Made by a program: the position numbers and the translations under genes. Below, in pieces: positions 23,701 through 33,644 of a DNA stretch of 64,000 nucleotides. Each line of letters opens with the position of its first letter. Within the stretch, counting starts at the first letter, position 1. The stretch is from Nissolia schottii (lineage: Eukaryota > Streptophyta > Magnoliopsida > Fabales > Fabaceae): the NCBI GenBank assembly GCA_003254905.1, contig QANU01098975.1, positions 468,640-532,639 of the forward strand, read 5' to 3'. The notes below the pieces were generated by a model. That model ran no database searches, was not told the origin of the DNA, and saw only the letters and a list, made by a program, of their open reading frames with translations.

Positions 23701-26519
23701 TTCCGTGTCATTGTTGATTATGAGCTGCTCAGATCCATTTATTATTGAATCTGAATTTAGTGACACATTCTTTGATTTGCTTTTCACCTTTCCTAGGACT
23801 TGGTATGAGTGAAGAAGTTCAACCCAGTGTGGAGTCAAGTACCAAATTCAATGATGTAAAAGGTGTTGATGAGGCAAAGGCAGAACTGGAAGAAATTGTG
23901 CACTACCTCCGAGATCCTAAGGTTGAAATTTGTCATAAATTTATGCTTTCTCTTGCATTGATTTCTTGCACTCAAGCTTGTACATTTATACTTGTATGTG
24001 TAGAAAACATGTCTGCTCATATTAATTGACATGTGTCCCAAGCTATTGAGATCGAGTTGATTACTGCATGTGATTGCTGATATGATGCCAAAAAGAGTAA
24101 CGTAAACTGTTTGGGTGTGGGATGAGGATAAGAATAGTGAAAATAGTTATTTATTAATTTTGCTGATGAAAGTTTGTTAAGAAACCAGTTCTATTTCTTT
24201 GGATAGTGATATCAAATAACTTGGATGAAGTACTCTTTGCATTAGGTTTCTTATTCAACGCTTGTTCACCATTGTTCATTAGTACCTTGGTTCCTTAGTT
24301 TTCATTGTGTCCATGTGCCAAACACATCAAAACTTGCTAATGCTATACATGCATAGCTACATGTGCACAGTACTTCTGACTGTACTTTCCAGTTGGATTT
24401 TTAAACAGCTATGTGGTACACAGTTTGTGATGGAGTTAAAAGGAAAATGGGTTGCGGGTTTTACTTCATCATGATAAATTATTGTAATAGTGTTTTACTT
24501 CTGCTTATATGATGACGATTTCTTATGTGATAAGAATGCTGGGAGAACCACACCACAAAAACTACCGAATACCTATTGTAGATGGAGAGCCCAAGGCCTT
24601 ACAAAAATCTCACATTGAAATCCCATACTTTTGATGTGGGACTCAAGTCCCTACACCTTGCTATTGGATCCTAACATCATGTGAATCTGAACAAAAAAAA
24701 TTGGGTAATTGGGTGATGTGTTCAACATAAGTGCATAAAAAGTTGTATTTAGAACCTGAGTTCTGTTTGACTCCACATGGTGTTACATCACTTTTTCTTA
24801 TTTAAGTTATACTTTCCTCACCACACAATCTGGCATTTTTGTCTTGATTATCTGTACTTGTTTCTCTTGTGACAGCGCTTTACTCGTCTTGGTGGTAAGC
24901 TCCCAAAAGGTGTTTTGCTTGTTGGCCCACCTGGCACGGGAAAAACCATGCTGGCAAGAGCTATTGCTGGAGAGGCTGGGGTTCCTTTCTTCTCATGCAG
25001 TGGAAGTGAATTTGAAGAGATCTTTGTGGGTGTTGGTGCACGAAGGGTGAGGGATCTTTTTTCTGCTGCAAAAAAGCGATCGCCTTGTATAATCTTCATA
25101 GATGAGATCGATGCTATAGGAGGAAGCCGAAATCCAAAGGATCAAATGTACGTTAAGATGACTTTGAATCAGTTACTTGTTGAGTTAGATGGATTCAAGC
25201 AAAATGAAGGGATAATTGTGATTGCTGCTACAAATTTTCCAAAGTCGCTAGATAAGGCTTTGGTGAGACCTGGGCGGTTTGATCGCCGTGTTGTTGTTCC
25301 CAATCCAGATGTAGAAGGAAGGCGGCAGATTCTAGAATCCCACATGTCAAAGGTAACACATTTGTTGTATAAATTGTTTCACGAGTTTTCTTATGTAAAT
25401 TGTTTCATATTTGAGATATTCAATGCGTGTATGAGATTATGATCTTAGAAGGAATCATTTGTTGGCATATTAAAGGATACACACCTTGTCTTTGGCAATG
25501 GCAGTTAGGCACACTCCCCCGCCCTGCTCCTTTTTAAGTTTATCATTGTGTAAGTGGATGATATCTTAATCAACATTACTTGTGCTGATGTCCTCTCTCC
25601 ATTAAAAAAACAGGTTCTTAAGGCTGATGATGTTGATCTAATGATCATTGCTCGAGGAACGCCTGGGTTCTCTGGTGCTGACCTTGCAAACTTGGTTAAC
25701 GTTGCTGCTCTCAAAGCTGCAATGGATGGTGCTAAAGCTGTAACCATGCATGATTTAGAGTTTGCAAAGGACAAGATTTTGATGGGAAGTGAACGCAAGT
25801 CAGCTGTTATATCTGATGAGTCTAGAAAGATGACTGCTTTCCATGAGGGTGGCCATGCCCTAGTGGCAATTCATACAGATGGAGCACTTCCTGTTCACAA
25901 GGCAACCATAGTTCCTCGTGGGACGGCTCTTGGCATGGTTACTCAATTGCCTGAAAAGGACCAGACCAAGATCTCTCGTAAACAGATGCTTGCCTGGCTT
26001 GATGTTTACATGGGGGGTCGGGTTGCTGAAGAGCTAATTTTCGGAGAAAGTGAAGTTACTTCCGGTGCATCCTCAGATCTTTATCAGGCAACAAGTATGG
26101 CTAGGGCAATGGTTACTAAATATGGTATGAGCAATGAAGTTGGACTTGTCACCCACAATTACAATGATGATGGGAGAAGCATGAGCTCAGAAACTAGGCT
26201 TCTTATTGAGAAGGAGGTGAAGAACTTGCTTGAGAGGGCTTACAACAATGCAAAAACTATTCTAACCACCCACGATAAGGAGCTTCATGCTCTTGCAAAT
26301 GCTCTTCTGGAGAATGAGACACTCACTGGAAATCAGATAAAGGCTTTGCTCGCAAAAGTTAACTCCCAGCAGCAGCAGCAGCAGCAACAGAAATCACACA
26401 CAGTTGAAGCTCAGGGAGCTTCACGGTCCAATCCGGCTGCTGCGGCGGCAGCGGCTGCCGCAGCAGCTGCAGCTACTGCTGCGGCTAAGGCTCAAGGCGT
26501 TGCACCTGTGGGATCTTAG
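20743..26519 (+). CDS. FTSH4: Mitochondrial i-AAA protease FTSH4
   Basis: Seven exons: 20743-20769, 21946-22033, 22180-22443, 23454-23696, 23797-23921, 24876-25352 and 25614-26519, all GT-AG, giving 709 residues. This ATP-dependent metalloprotease of the inner mitochondrial membrane degrades misfolded proteins facing the intermembrane space. The N-terminus MAWRRLLTQ is Arg-rich and matches the FTSH4 style of presequence. One transmembrane segment lies in [18 protein letters not shown]. The AAA module has Walker A GPPGTGKT (266-273), Walker B IIFIDE (321-326) and the SRH region ending RPGRFDRR. The zinc site is HEGGH (485-489). A Gln run and a poly-Ala tail near the C-terminus resemble the Ala-rich tail of Arabidopsis FTSH4. 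A first coding exon of nine codons makes the start dependent on the splice model. FTSH11 is the alternative but fits the N-terminus less well. Confidence 0.95.
21196..21338. mobile_element. hAT-type MITE in FTSH4 intron 1
   Basis: The 143-bp element has terminal repeats CAGTGTTATTAA and (reverse complement of the right end) CAGTGTTATCAA. It is flanked by a perfect 8-bp duplication GTAGAGGG at 21188-21195 and 21339-21346. CAGTG ends and an 8-bp duplication are diagnostic of hAT elements. It has no coding capacity. Confidence 0.85.
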
Positions 26520-27463
26520 CAGGAAAAGAGCGGTGACACCTGCAGGAAAATAACTATTACCGGATTGAAATGTGCAGATAGTAATTATTCCGTGTTTGTC
26601 GGGGTTAATGTGGTTCCACTTCAGCCACTGGAACTCGTACATTCCGGGTCAAGCTGTGACTTGATATTGTAGCGAGTTAAAGCTCGTGTAGGATACTCCC
26701 ATTTGATTTTTTTTTTTTAAATAATTCTCTCGCCAATTTTATAGAGTTTTTTCATACTACAGAACTATTTAATTACCTTCGTCAATTTTTATTACCCTTT
26801 TTCTCCCGTGTGCGCGCGCGAGCGAGAGAGAGAAACCGGTTTTCCTTACTATGAAATGCCATGTAAAATCAATTTGCTTTTGTGCTTTCTTAAAATATTA
26901 AGGAGTACTATAGTATTCAAAACCATTACAACTAATTTAAAAGATGCTGCTATACGTGTTGAGAATTGAGAGTATGCCTTACTCCATCCTATTTTGGTGG
27001 CTTACGAAGTGTTTTCACATGATGCCTTTGGGAATGACAATGTTGTTTGTGAGTTGGAGATATTTTCCTTGTAATGTGTGGCTGGAGCACATCCTTGTCG
27101 CATATTCTGATTTGTTGTACGGTTCATTTTTAATTGGTTGAATATGGCACGGTACTCTCAACTAATTGGCTCGCTTCCTGCGTATGTTACTGCACTTGCA
27201 TTACTCTCCGTCTCTCTCCTTTCATCATGGGGAAGAAACCATGGCTTAGTACATTTATTAATTGAGATATTTTTAAGTAAACATGTATTTAAAATTTATT
27301 TTTTAAGTATACACAAAAAATGTGAGTTTCATAAATATAATTAAATTGAGTTTATATATGAGTACATAAAAAATAATTGTTACGTGTTTATCCAAAAATA
27401 TCTCTTATTAATCTCCTCGTCTAAACTATACATGTAATTGTTGCTTGTCAATGTTTTAGTTTT
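26520..27463. other. FTSH4 3' flank, no gene seen
   Basis: It contains the transcript's likely 3' UTR (to about 26760), a short GCGCGCGAGCGAGAGAGA run near 26815-26832, and AT-rich DNA. Short frames around 26944-27344 have no recognisable similarity. Confidence 0.5.
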
Positions 27464-27838
27464 GATGGCTTCTTAGATACCTTATGAAGTAAAATATTCT
27501 ATGATATTTAATTTAACTATTTTTAATAATTTTTACAATTAAATTCACTGATTTTTGTTATTATATCATGTTTTATATGATTATAATAAATTTTTCATTA
27601 GTCAAATCATTGAAAGAGATAATTTTTTAGAAATTTACCAACTATTTAAGAGCCTTTCTACAAATATTGTATTAAAAATATTAATTTATCTTACTAGATT
27701 ATATAATTTATCAATATTTCATATTAGATCATAAAATAATAACAAAAACCAATGAATTTAGTTATAAAAATTATTAAAAATAATTAAATTAAATATCGTA
27801 GAATATTTATCGAAAAAAAAAATAACTAAGAAATCATC
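27464..27838. mobile_element. Foldback MITE, copy 1
   Basis: The left arm GATGGCTTCTTAG and the right arm CTAAGAAATCATC are inverted matches. Inside them, about 100 bases of the left half (27487-27590) match the reverse complement of the right half (27700-27812), including TTAATAATTTTTA. The unit is AT-rich and non-coding. A related copy lies at about 54650-55020. No clear target duplication was fixed. Confidence 0.65.
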
Positions 27839-28236
27839 TTTGATGTTTTCGGATTTTCTCTTTTAAAGGTTACATTGCTGTCAATAAATAAAAATTGACT
27901 AGGATTGAATATCAATAAATTATTTATAAATATTACTACACACATCCCTTTTAAAACAAAAAAATTTATATATAAACTGAGAAAAGAATGAACGTTCCCA
28001 CCACACAAACACCAATTTTATTTTTTTGTTGGAGGCCAAAGCCTAGAAACAAAATTACGTCCGAAGCCAAATTCTTGCAACGTAATTATCTCAAATTAAA
28101 GTTAGAGATATTAGCACATAATTTAAGACACGTTTTACCACTATAGTTTTGAACTTGTTTAACTGAAAGTAAAATGCCAATCCAGAGAGGGTTATAACCA
28201 GAAAAAGAGTGGGAGCATCTTGTTATTTTAAACAGA

Positions 28237-28245
28237 TAAAAATAA
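28237..28245. repeat. 9-bp target-site duplication (left) of the MULE
   Basis: TAAAAATAA here is repeated exactly at 29421-29429, directly outside the two inverted ends. A 9-bp duplication is the Mutator-superfamily signature. Confidence 0.9.
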
Positions 28246-29420
28246 GGGTTAATTAAGTTTTTCATCCCTGTAATTTAGGAAAGTTTGGTTTTGGTCCCTC
28301 TATAGAGATTTTAGTCCCTGTAAAATTTGACAATTTGATTTTAGTCTCTGCTAACGTCTGGGACCTGACAGTGCTGACGTGACCGTTAGCCCCGCGGACG
28401 TGGCGTGCCACGTGGACTCTCCATGTGGCATGACCCTGTTCACCCACCCATCAGCCCATAACCCGGTTTACTTAGACCCGACCCGGTTCTTTAAAAGAAA
28501 AAAAAAGAAACTATTTCAAATGCCTAATTCCCAAATCCACCTTCTACCTCCCGCATACTCTCCACCCAGCTCCGCCCTCCGTCCCTGTGTCCTGCCCGTC
28601 GCCTGCCTGTCGCCATCGCCGTCGCCAACGTGCCTCGGCCGCCGTCGTCGCCGCCATCCCATGGCCGTGCTCGTCGCCTGCCTGCCCGCCGCCTGCTCGA
28701 CGGTGAAAATGAGGGGGGAAAGGATGAGGGGAAGGGAGCCAAGAAATCCCAACTGATTTGGGGGTGTTTCCTTCAGGGATAAGGTCCTTAGTGTTTCAAC
28801 ACCAACACCATTCTCGTTGGACGAATCCTTGGAGGGGGAACAATTGGCAGTGGTGCAGGGTCAACAAGGAGATATGGGTCCCCTGTTAGTTCATTTCTCG
28901 GATGAGGGTAGGGCTGCTCTTTTGGAACCTTATGTTAATGCGTTAGTGGTGAAGGTTTTAGGCAAACCAATGAGTTTTTCTGCGTGTCTGAAAGGAGGTT
29001 ATGATATTATGGATGTTGGATTTGGTTACTTTTTATGAAATTTGACATGGTGGAGGATCAAGATAAACATGTTGGGGAGGCCCATGGATGGTTGATGGAG
29101 TTTATCTGGATGTGAAACAATGGAGTCTAGAATTTGGGATTTGAAATAGTTTCTGTTTTGTTTTTTTTTTTTCAAAGAACCGGGTCGGGTCTAAGTGAAC
29201 CGGGTTATGGGCTGATGGGTGGGTGAACCGGGTCATGCCACATGGCGAGTCCACGTGACACGCCACGTCCGCGGGGCTAACGGCCACGTCAGCACCATCA
29301 GGTCTCAGACGTTAGCAGGGACTAAAATCAAATTATCAAATTTTACAGGGACTAAAATCTCCATAGAGGGACCAAAACCAAACTTTCCCAAATTACAGAA
29401 ATGAAAAATTTAATTAACCC
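28246..29420. mobile_element. Mutator-like element (non-autonomous) carrying a LINE ORF1 fragment
   Basis: The element starts GGGTTAATTAAG and ends CTT/AATTAACCC-type, with inverted repeats of roughly 260 bp (28246-28510 and 29155-29420). Both contain 'agtccctg' repeats, a CCGCGG-CACGTGG region and AACCGGGT runs. A perfect 9-bp TSD flanks it. No transposase is present. The interior has a GC-rich C/G-biased stretch (28540-28740) and a reading frame at 28817-29038, extended by a second frame to about 29115, that resembles the DUF4283 domain of LINE ORF1: LEPYVNALVVKVLGK, GGYDIMDVGFGYF, then KFDMVEDQDK. This is either a capture or an old insertion. Confidence 0.85.
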
Positions 29421-29910
29421 TAAAAATAATTCCCAAAAAAGGACAAAGGCTTAGTGGGGAATAAAAAAATAGAGGAAGATGTTAAGATTTTATATTGAAA
29501 TCCCCCGCATTTATTCTCTTGGATTCATTAAACCTTTGACTACACGAATATTTTATTCATTTCACACAAACACACATCCATTTTAATAATCATTGGACGT
29601 TAGGTATTAATCATGGTTAATGAATTTCACAAAAAACTATATTAAAAAAAGAACCAATTACGAATAAATAAATAAATACATTGTATATATAACCAACTTT
29701 TTCCCTAAACTGCCAAACGTTCCATACTAAATTTCAATTCAATGGCGCTTTGTATAGAGATAGCAGCTGGCACTTTTGCCTTTCACTCCCTTCACTCACT
29801 CGCATTCTCTTCTCTAACTATCCAAATTTCATTGGCCACAAACCAACCAATCAAACCCTTTATCACACTTTTACTCAAAATTATTGTTCTTTCTTGCTCT
29901 GTTCATTGCA
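29421..29910. other. Right TSD and upstream region of the desaturase gene
   Basis: After the MULE target duplication (29421-29429) comes AT-rich promoter DNA. A candidate TATA box, TATATATAA, lies at 29684-29692, about 220 bases before the desaturase start codon, followed by a C-rich leader. The transposon edge is therefore only about 490 bases from the start codon. Confidence 0.5.
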
Positions 29911-31272
29911 ATGGCTGAAGCAGAAACAGAGCAAGGAAGAAACTACATTTCATTGCAAGAACTGAGCAAACACAACAAAAGAGACGATCTTTGGATCTCA
30001 ATTCACGGCAAGATCTACAACGTCACAGACTGGTCCAACCACCACCCCGGCGGCCACCTCCCTCTCCTCAACCTCGCCGGCCAAGACGCCACCGACGCCT
30101 TCCTCGCCTACCACAGCCCCCACACCGCATCCAAGCACCTCCACAGCTTCTTCACCGGCCACTACCTCCAAGACTACGCAGTCTCCGAGGTCTCCAAAGA
30201 TTACAGGAAGCTCCTCTCGCACTTCTCGGCAATGGGATTCTACGAAACCAAAGGACACACCGTGTTCTTCACTCTGTTTTTCATGGCTGCTCTGTTTTAC
30301 GCCAGCGTCTGCGGCGTTTTCTTCTCTGTCAGCCCCTTTGTGCACATGTTTTCTGGTGGACTAATGGGGTTCTTCTGGATTCAGAGCGGTTGGATTGGCC
30401 ATGATTCCGGGCACTACCAGGTTATGACAACAAGGGGATTCAACCGTTTCGCTCAGATCCTATCCGGGAATTGCCTTGCAGGGATAAGCATTGGTTGGTG
30501 GAAATGGAACCACAATGCACACCACATTGCTTGCAACAGCCTCGACCATGATCCAGATCTTCAGCACATACCCTTCTTTGTGGTGTCCTCCAAGTTCTTC
30601 AATTCCATCACTTCCTGCTTTTATGAGAGGAAGATGGCCTTTGATTCCGTCGCAAGGTTCTTGGTCAGTTACCAGCACCTCACATTCTACCCTGTCATGT
30701 GCTTTGCAAGGCTCAATCTTTTTGCACAGTCCTTCTTCTTGCTGTTCTCCAGTAGGAAAGTTCCCCACAGGGTTGAGGAGATTTTGGGGATTCTTGTTTT
30801 CTGGATTTGGTACCCTCTTTTGGTCTCATTTCTGCCCAATTGGTGGGAGAGAATTGTGTTTGTGATTGCTAGCTTTGCTGTGACTGGGATTCAGCATGTT
30901 CAGTTCTGTTTGAACCATTTCTCTTCCAATGTCTATGTTGGGCCGCCGAGCGGCGCGGATTGGTGCCAGAGGCAGACTAGTGGGTCTCTTGATGTGTTGT
31001 GCTCGCCCTGGATGGACTGGTTCCATGGTGGATTGCAGTTTCAGGTGGAGCACCACCTGTTTCCGCGGCTGCCGCGGTGCCATCTCAGGAGGATTTCTCC
31101 TTTGGTTAGGGAGCTTTGCAAGAAGCATGGATTGCCTTACAACTGTGTCTCTTTCTGGAAGGCCAATGCACTCACTATTCAGACACTAAGGAATGCTGCA
31201 TTGCAGGCTCGGGATCTCTCGAATCGCACTCCCAAGAACTTGGTTTGGGAAGCTGTTAACACTCATGGATGA
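29911..31272 (+). CDS. SLD: Delta-8 sphingolipid (long-chain-base) desaturase
   Basis: An intronless frame of 453 residues from ATG 29911. An in-frame ATG 27 bases upstream is less likely because family members begin close to MAEAE/MAxx before the cytochrome b5 domain. The N-terminal cytochrome b5 domain carries HPGG (45-48). The desaturase domain has the three histidine boxes HDSGH (164-168), HNAHH (201-205) and QVEHH (378-382); Gln in the third box is typical of front-end desaturases. Several hydrophobic helices place it in the ER membrane. Plant members with this architecture introduce the delta-8 double bond into phytosphingosine-type long-chain bases of glucosylceramides, which affects cold and aluminium tolerance. 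The family's delta-6 fatty-acid enzymes are the alternative but are rare in plants. Confidence 0.95.
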   Translation: MAEAETEQGRNYISLQELSKHNKRDDLWISIHGKIYNVTDWSNHHPGGHLPLLNLAGQDATDAFLAYHSPHTASKHLHSFFTGHYLQDYAVSEVSKDYRKLLSHFSAMGFYETKGHTVFFTLFFMAALFYASVCGVFFSVSPFVHMFSGGLMGFFWIQSGWIGHDSGHYQVMTTRGFNRFAQILSGNCLAGISIGWWKWNHNAHHIACNSLDHDPDLQHIPFFVVSSKFFNSITSCFYERKMAFDSVARFLVSYQHLTFYPVMCFARLNLFAQSFFLLFSSRKVPHRVEEILGILVFWIWYPLLVSFLPNWWERIVFVIASFAVTGIQHVQFCLNHFSSNVYVGPPSGADWCQRQTSGSLDVLCSPWMDWFHGGLQFQVEHHLFPRLPRCHLRRISPLVRELCKKHGLPYNCVSFWKANALTIQTLRNAALQARDLSNRTPKNLVWEAVNTHG

Positions 31273-32445
31273 ATTGATTTTGCTGTCATTAACAATGTGT
31301 GATAAAAAAGTGTGATATCTGAGGGTATTAGTTAGTCCTTGGATTTTAGGCAAGAATTAAGAATAATTTGTTGTCACATTGTTTTGGAGGCTTCAATCAT
31401 TGATTACCTGAGCTGCATTGTAGCAGAACCAGGTTATGTTCTATTTTCATATATCTTTTTTGGTTTAGCAGTTATGCTAGACAATGGAATGTAAGTACCA
31501 TGTTGATTACTCATTGTCTGCTTTAGTTGTTTGATTTCTCATTTGTGTGTGTTAGACCAAAGAAGAATGATTAAATGAAACATTTGTTAGATTCAAATTT
31601 TGCTGAATGATCCTCTCTGATTGCCTTTTTCCTGCTTCTTATTCGGATCAGTTTTGTTGAGTGATTGTTGCAAGCTGATGTTGTGCAGCTTGTTCTACGT
31701 ATTGAGTGATTAACATTGCAGTGAGGAGGCACGTGCTTGAGAAATTGAGAGACATTTTTTGTTTGTAGATGGACAATGAACATCATTGCCATTGTAAATG
31801 GAACTTAATATTTAGGGGAAAAGAAAGGTGTTTGTACTGCCAATATAAACATTTTTCAATGGATACCTTTAAATATTGGTTGAGAGAAAGGAAAAAGAAA
31901 AATCCATCAAATGATCAATGTTTAAATGACACTTTAAAATGTCTTCTAAAATATATTTGCAAAAGTAATATAAATAACATTATTTTTCTTTGTTTATTGT
32001 GCGAATAAGTGATGCTAGGGGATGAATCCACTTTTTATGACCTATAAGCAATGGGTGAGAACTGAGCAGAGGGCATGGTTAGTTGAGATCTACTAAATTT
32101 CGAAGTTGGACAAACATACAAAAATGAAACCCCTCTATAATGCCTAGAAGACTAAACTGGGTATCGCTAGATGTAAAGAGTTGTTAGCACTTGCCACTAC
32201 AAGCAAATATTGAGTGCGGCCTTTTCTTTTGTGAAGCCCATTTAGCATGGTACACAAGGCCCAAAATTACTTATCAGTAAACAGAAATGTTGGGTCCACA
32301 TAAACTCAGCTATAATTTTTAAATAAAACAATGAGAAAAAAAATATTTTACTCCCTTAAATTAATTATCGGTCTTCTCCTTATCCTACACTTTTTCAAGG
32401 AGATAATGGTAGCTTAGTCAGGTAAAGTTCACTTTGCATTCTTAT
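31273..32445. other. Desaturase 3' flank and intergenic DNA
   Basis: It has the 3' UTR region and ordinary AT-rich DNA. Small frames at 31571-32008 show nothing recognisable. Confidence 0.5.
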
Positions 32446-33644
32446 GAGGTGCAATTTAAGGCGGTACCCTTCATGTTTAATAGCATGATACGGTACCTCA
32501 ACTTTTGTCACTCAAAATTAAAACAATGTCATCGCACCACTTACTAAAATTTGTCCAAAATTATGAAAAGAGTCATTAATTTCTTCTTTTTTTGTGACGA
32601 AGCCCCTACACGGAAAACTCTCATTTCCCCTTCCCTGTCATCCACCCTTTCCCCCGCCACCACCATCAAGAACCTTCATCACCATGGCTTTTCTTGAAAA
32701 CAATAGAAACCAGAGGTGTTGAAACCATGATCTTCTCCTTCTTGAAATATGAGGATGTCCGATTAGGATATTGTTAAGACGCAAGTGTCGATGCCGACAC
32801 CGTGCACGACAAAGGCTCGTGCGGCGGATCCGAAGCGTAACTTTGAGGAGGATGAAATTAGTTGAACGCAAGGTGAAAGATGCGACGTGGCAAATTCAGA
32901 TCCCAAATCCCATGGCCTGGACCCCAGTCTACTGTCCATAATTCGTGTACCCACTTGTCCGGCCAAAGAAGGGGAGGAGGATCCAAACTCTATGGGCGGT
33001 GGATTTGTTGGGCTATGTTCTTTGCACCTCTAATTTCTCTTTCTCTCTCTCTCTCTCTCTCTAAGAAAGAAGATGGTGTAGCTTAAACAGATTTAGGGGT
33101 CAATGTTTACATCAAGGAGAAAATAGAACATCCCAAACAGAGTAGTGATCAGAAGTTTTGTTTATTTGGGTTTAAATTGCCGGTTTTGAATTGGTACTCT
33201 TAAACTCTTCCATCGAAGGATGCATGTGTTGTTGATTTTTTATATGCCCAATCTCATGTTTCACTTATTTTATTGACCTAAATGTAGATCTGCCAAAATG
33301 GGTTTTGTATATTGTTGCTTTGGCTTATGTGAGCTACCCACAAAGTAGAAATGGTTGAAATGGTGAGAGGTCTGAGAGTGGATGAACGAGGTTGGTGAGG
33401 AGTTGGATTTGGGTGGCTGAGAGTGGTGGCGGTGGTGGGAAAGGGTGGGTGGAAGGGAGGGGAAAATGAGAGTTTTCAGTGTAAGGACTTCATTGCAAAA
33501 GAAGAAGAAATAAATTATTCCTTTTGTAATTTTCAACAAATTTTAGTAAGAGGTGCGGTGACATTGCTATAATTTTGAGTGACAAAAGTTGTAGTACCAT
33601 CCCATGCTATTAAACATGAGGGGTACCATATTAGAATGCACCTT
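32446..33644. mobile_element. Terminal-inverted-repeat element of unassigned class
   Basis: The first about 215 bases (from GAGGTGCAATTTAAGG) match the reverse complement of the last about 235 bases (ending TTAGAATGCACCTT). Shared blocks include TTTAATAGCATG, CTTTTGTCACTCAAAATTA and GAAAACTCTCATTT. The pentamer CTTAT lies at both edges (32441-32445 and 33645-33649). The interior has no transposase; it includes a (CT)n run near 33040-33062. MULE is the usual class for such long arms, but no 8-10-bp duplication was found. Confidence 0.6.

Noticed and set aside
24560..24665. Sequence resembling a repeated 'cacattgaaatcccat' LTR-like tract in FTSH4 intron 5
   Set aside because: It looks like a short LTR fragment common in legumes, but ends and class could not be determined from one copy.
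28379..28756. 125-codon plus-strand frame inside the MULE
   Set aside because: It is C/G-rich, overlaps frames on both strands, and runs across the terminal repeat; probably a by-product of base composition.
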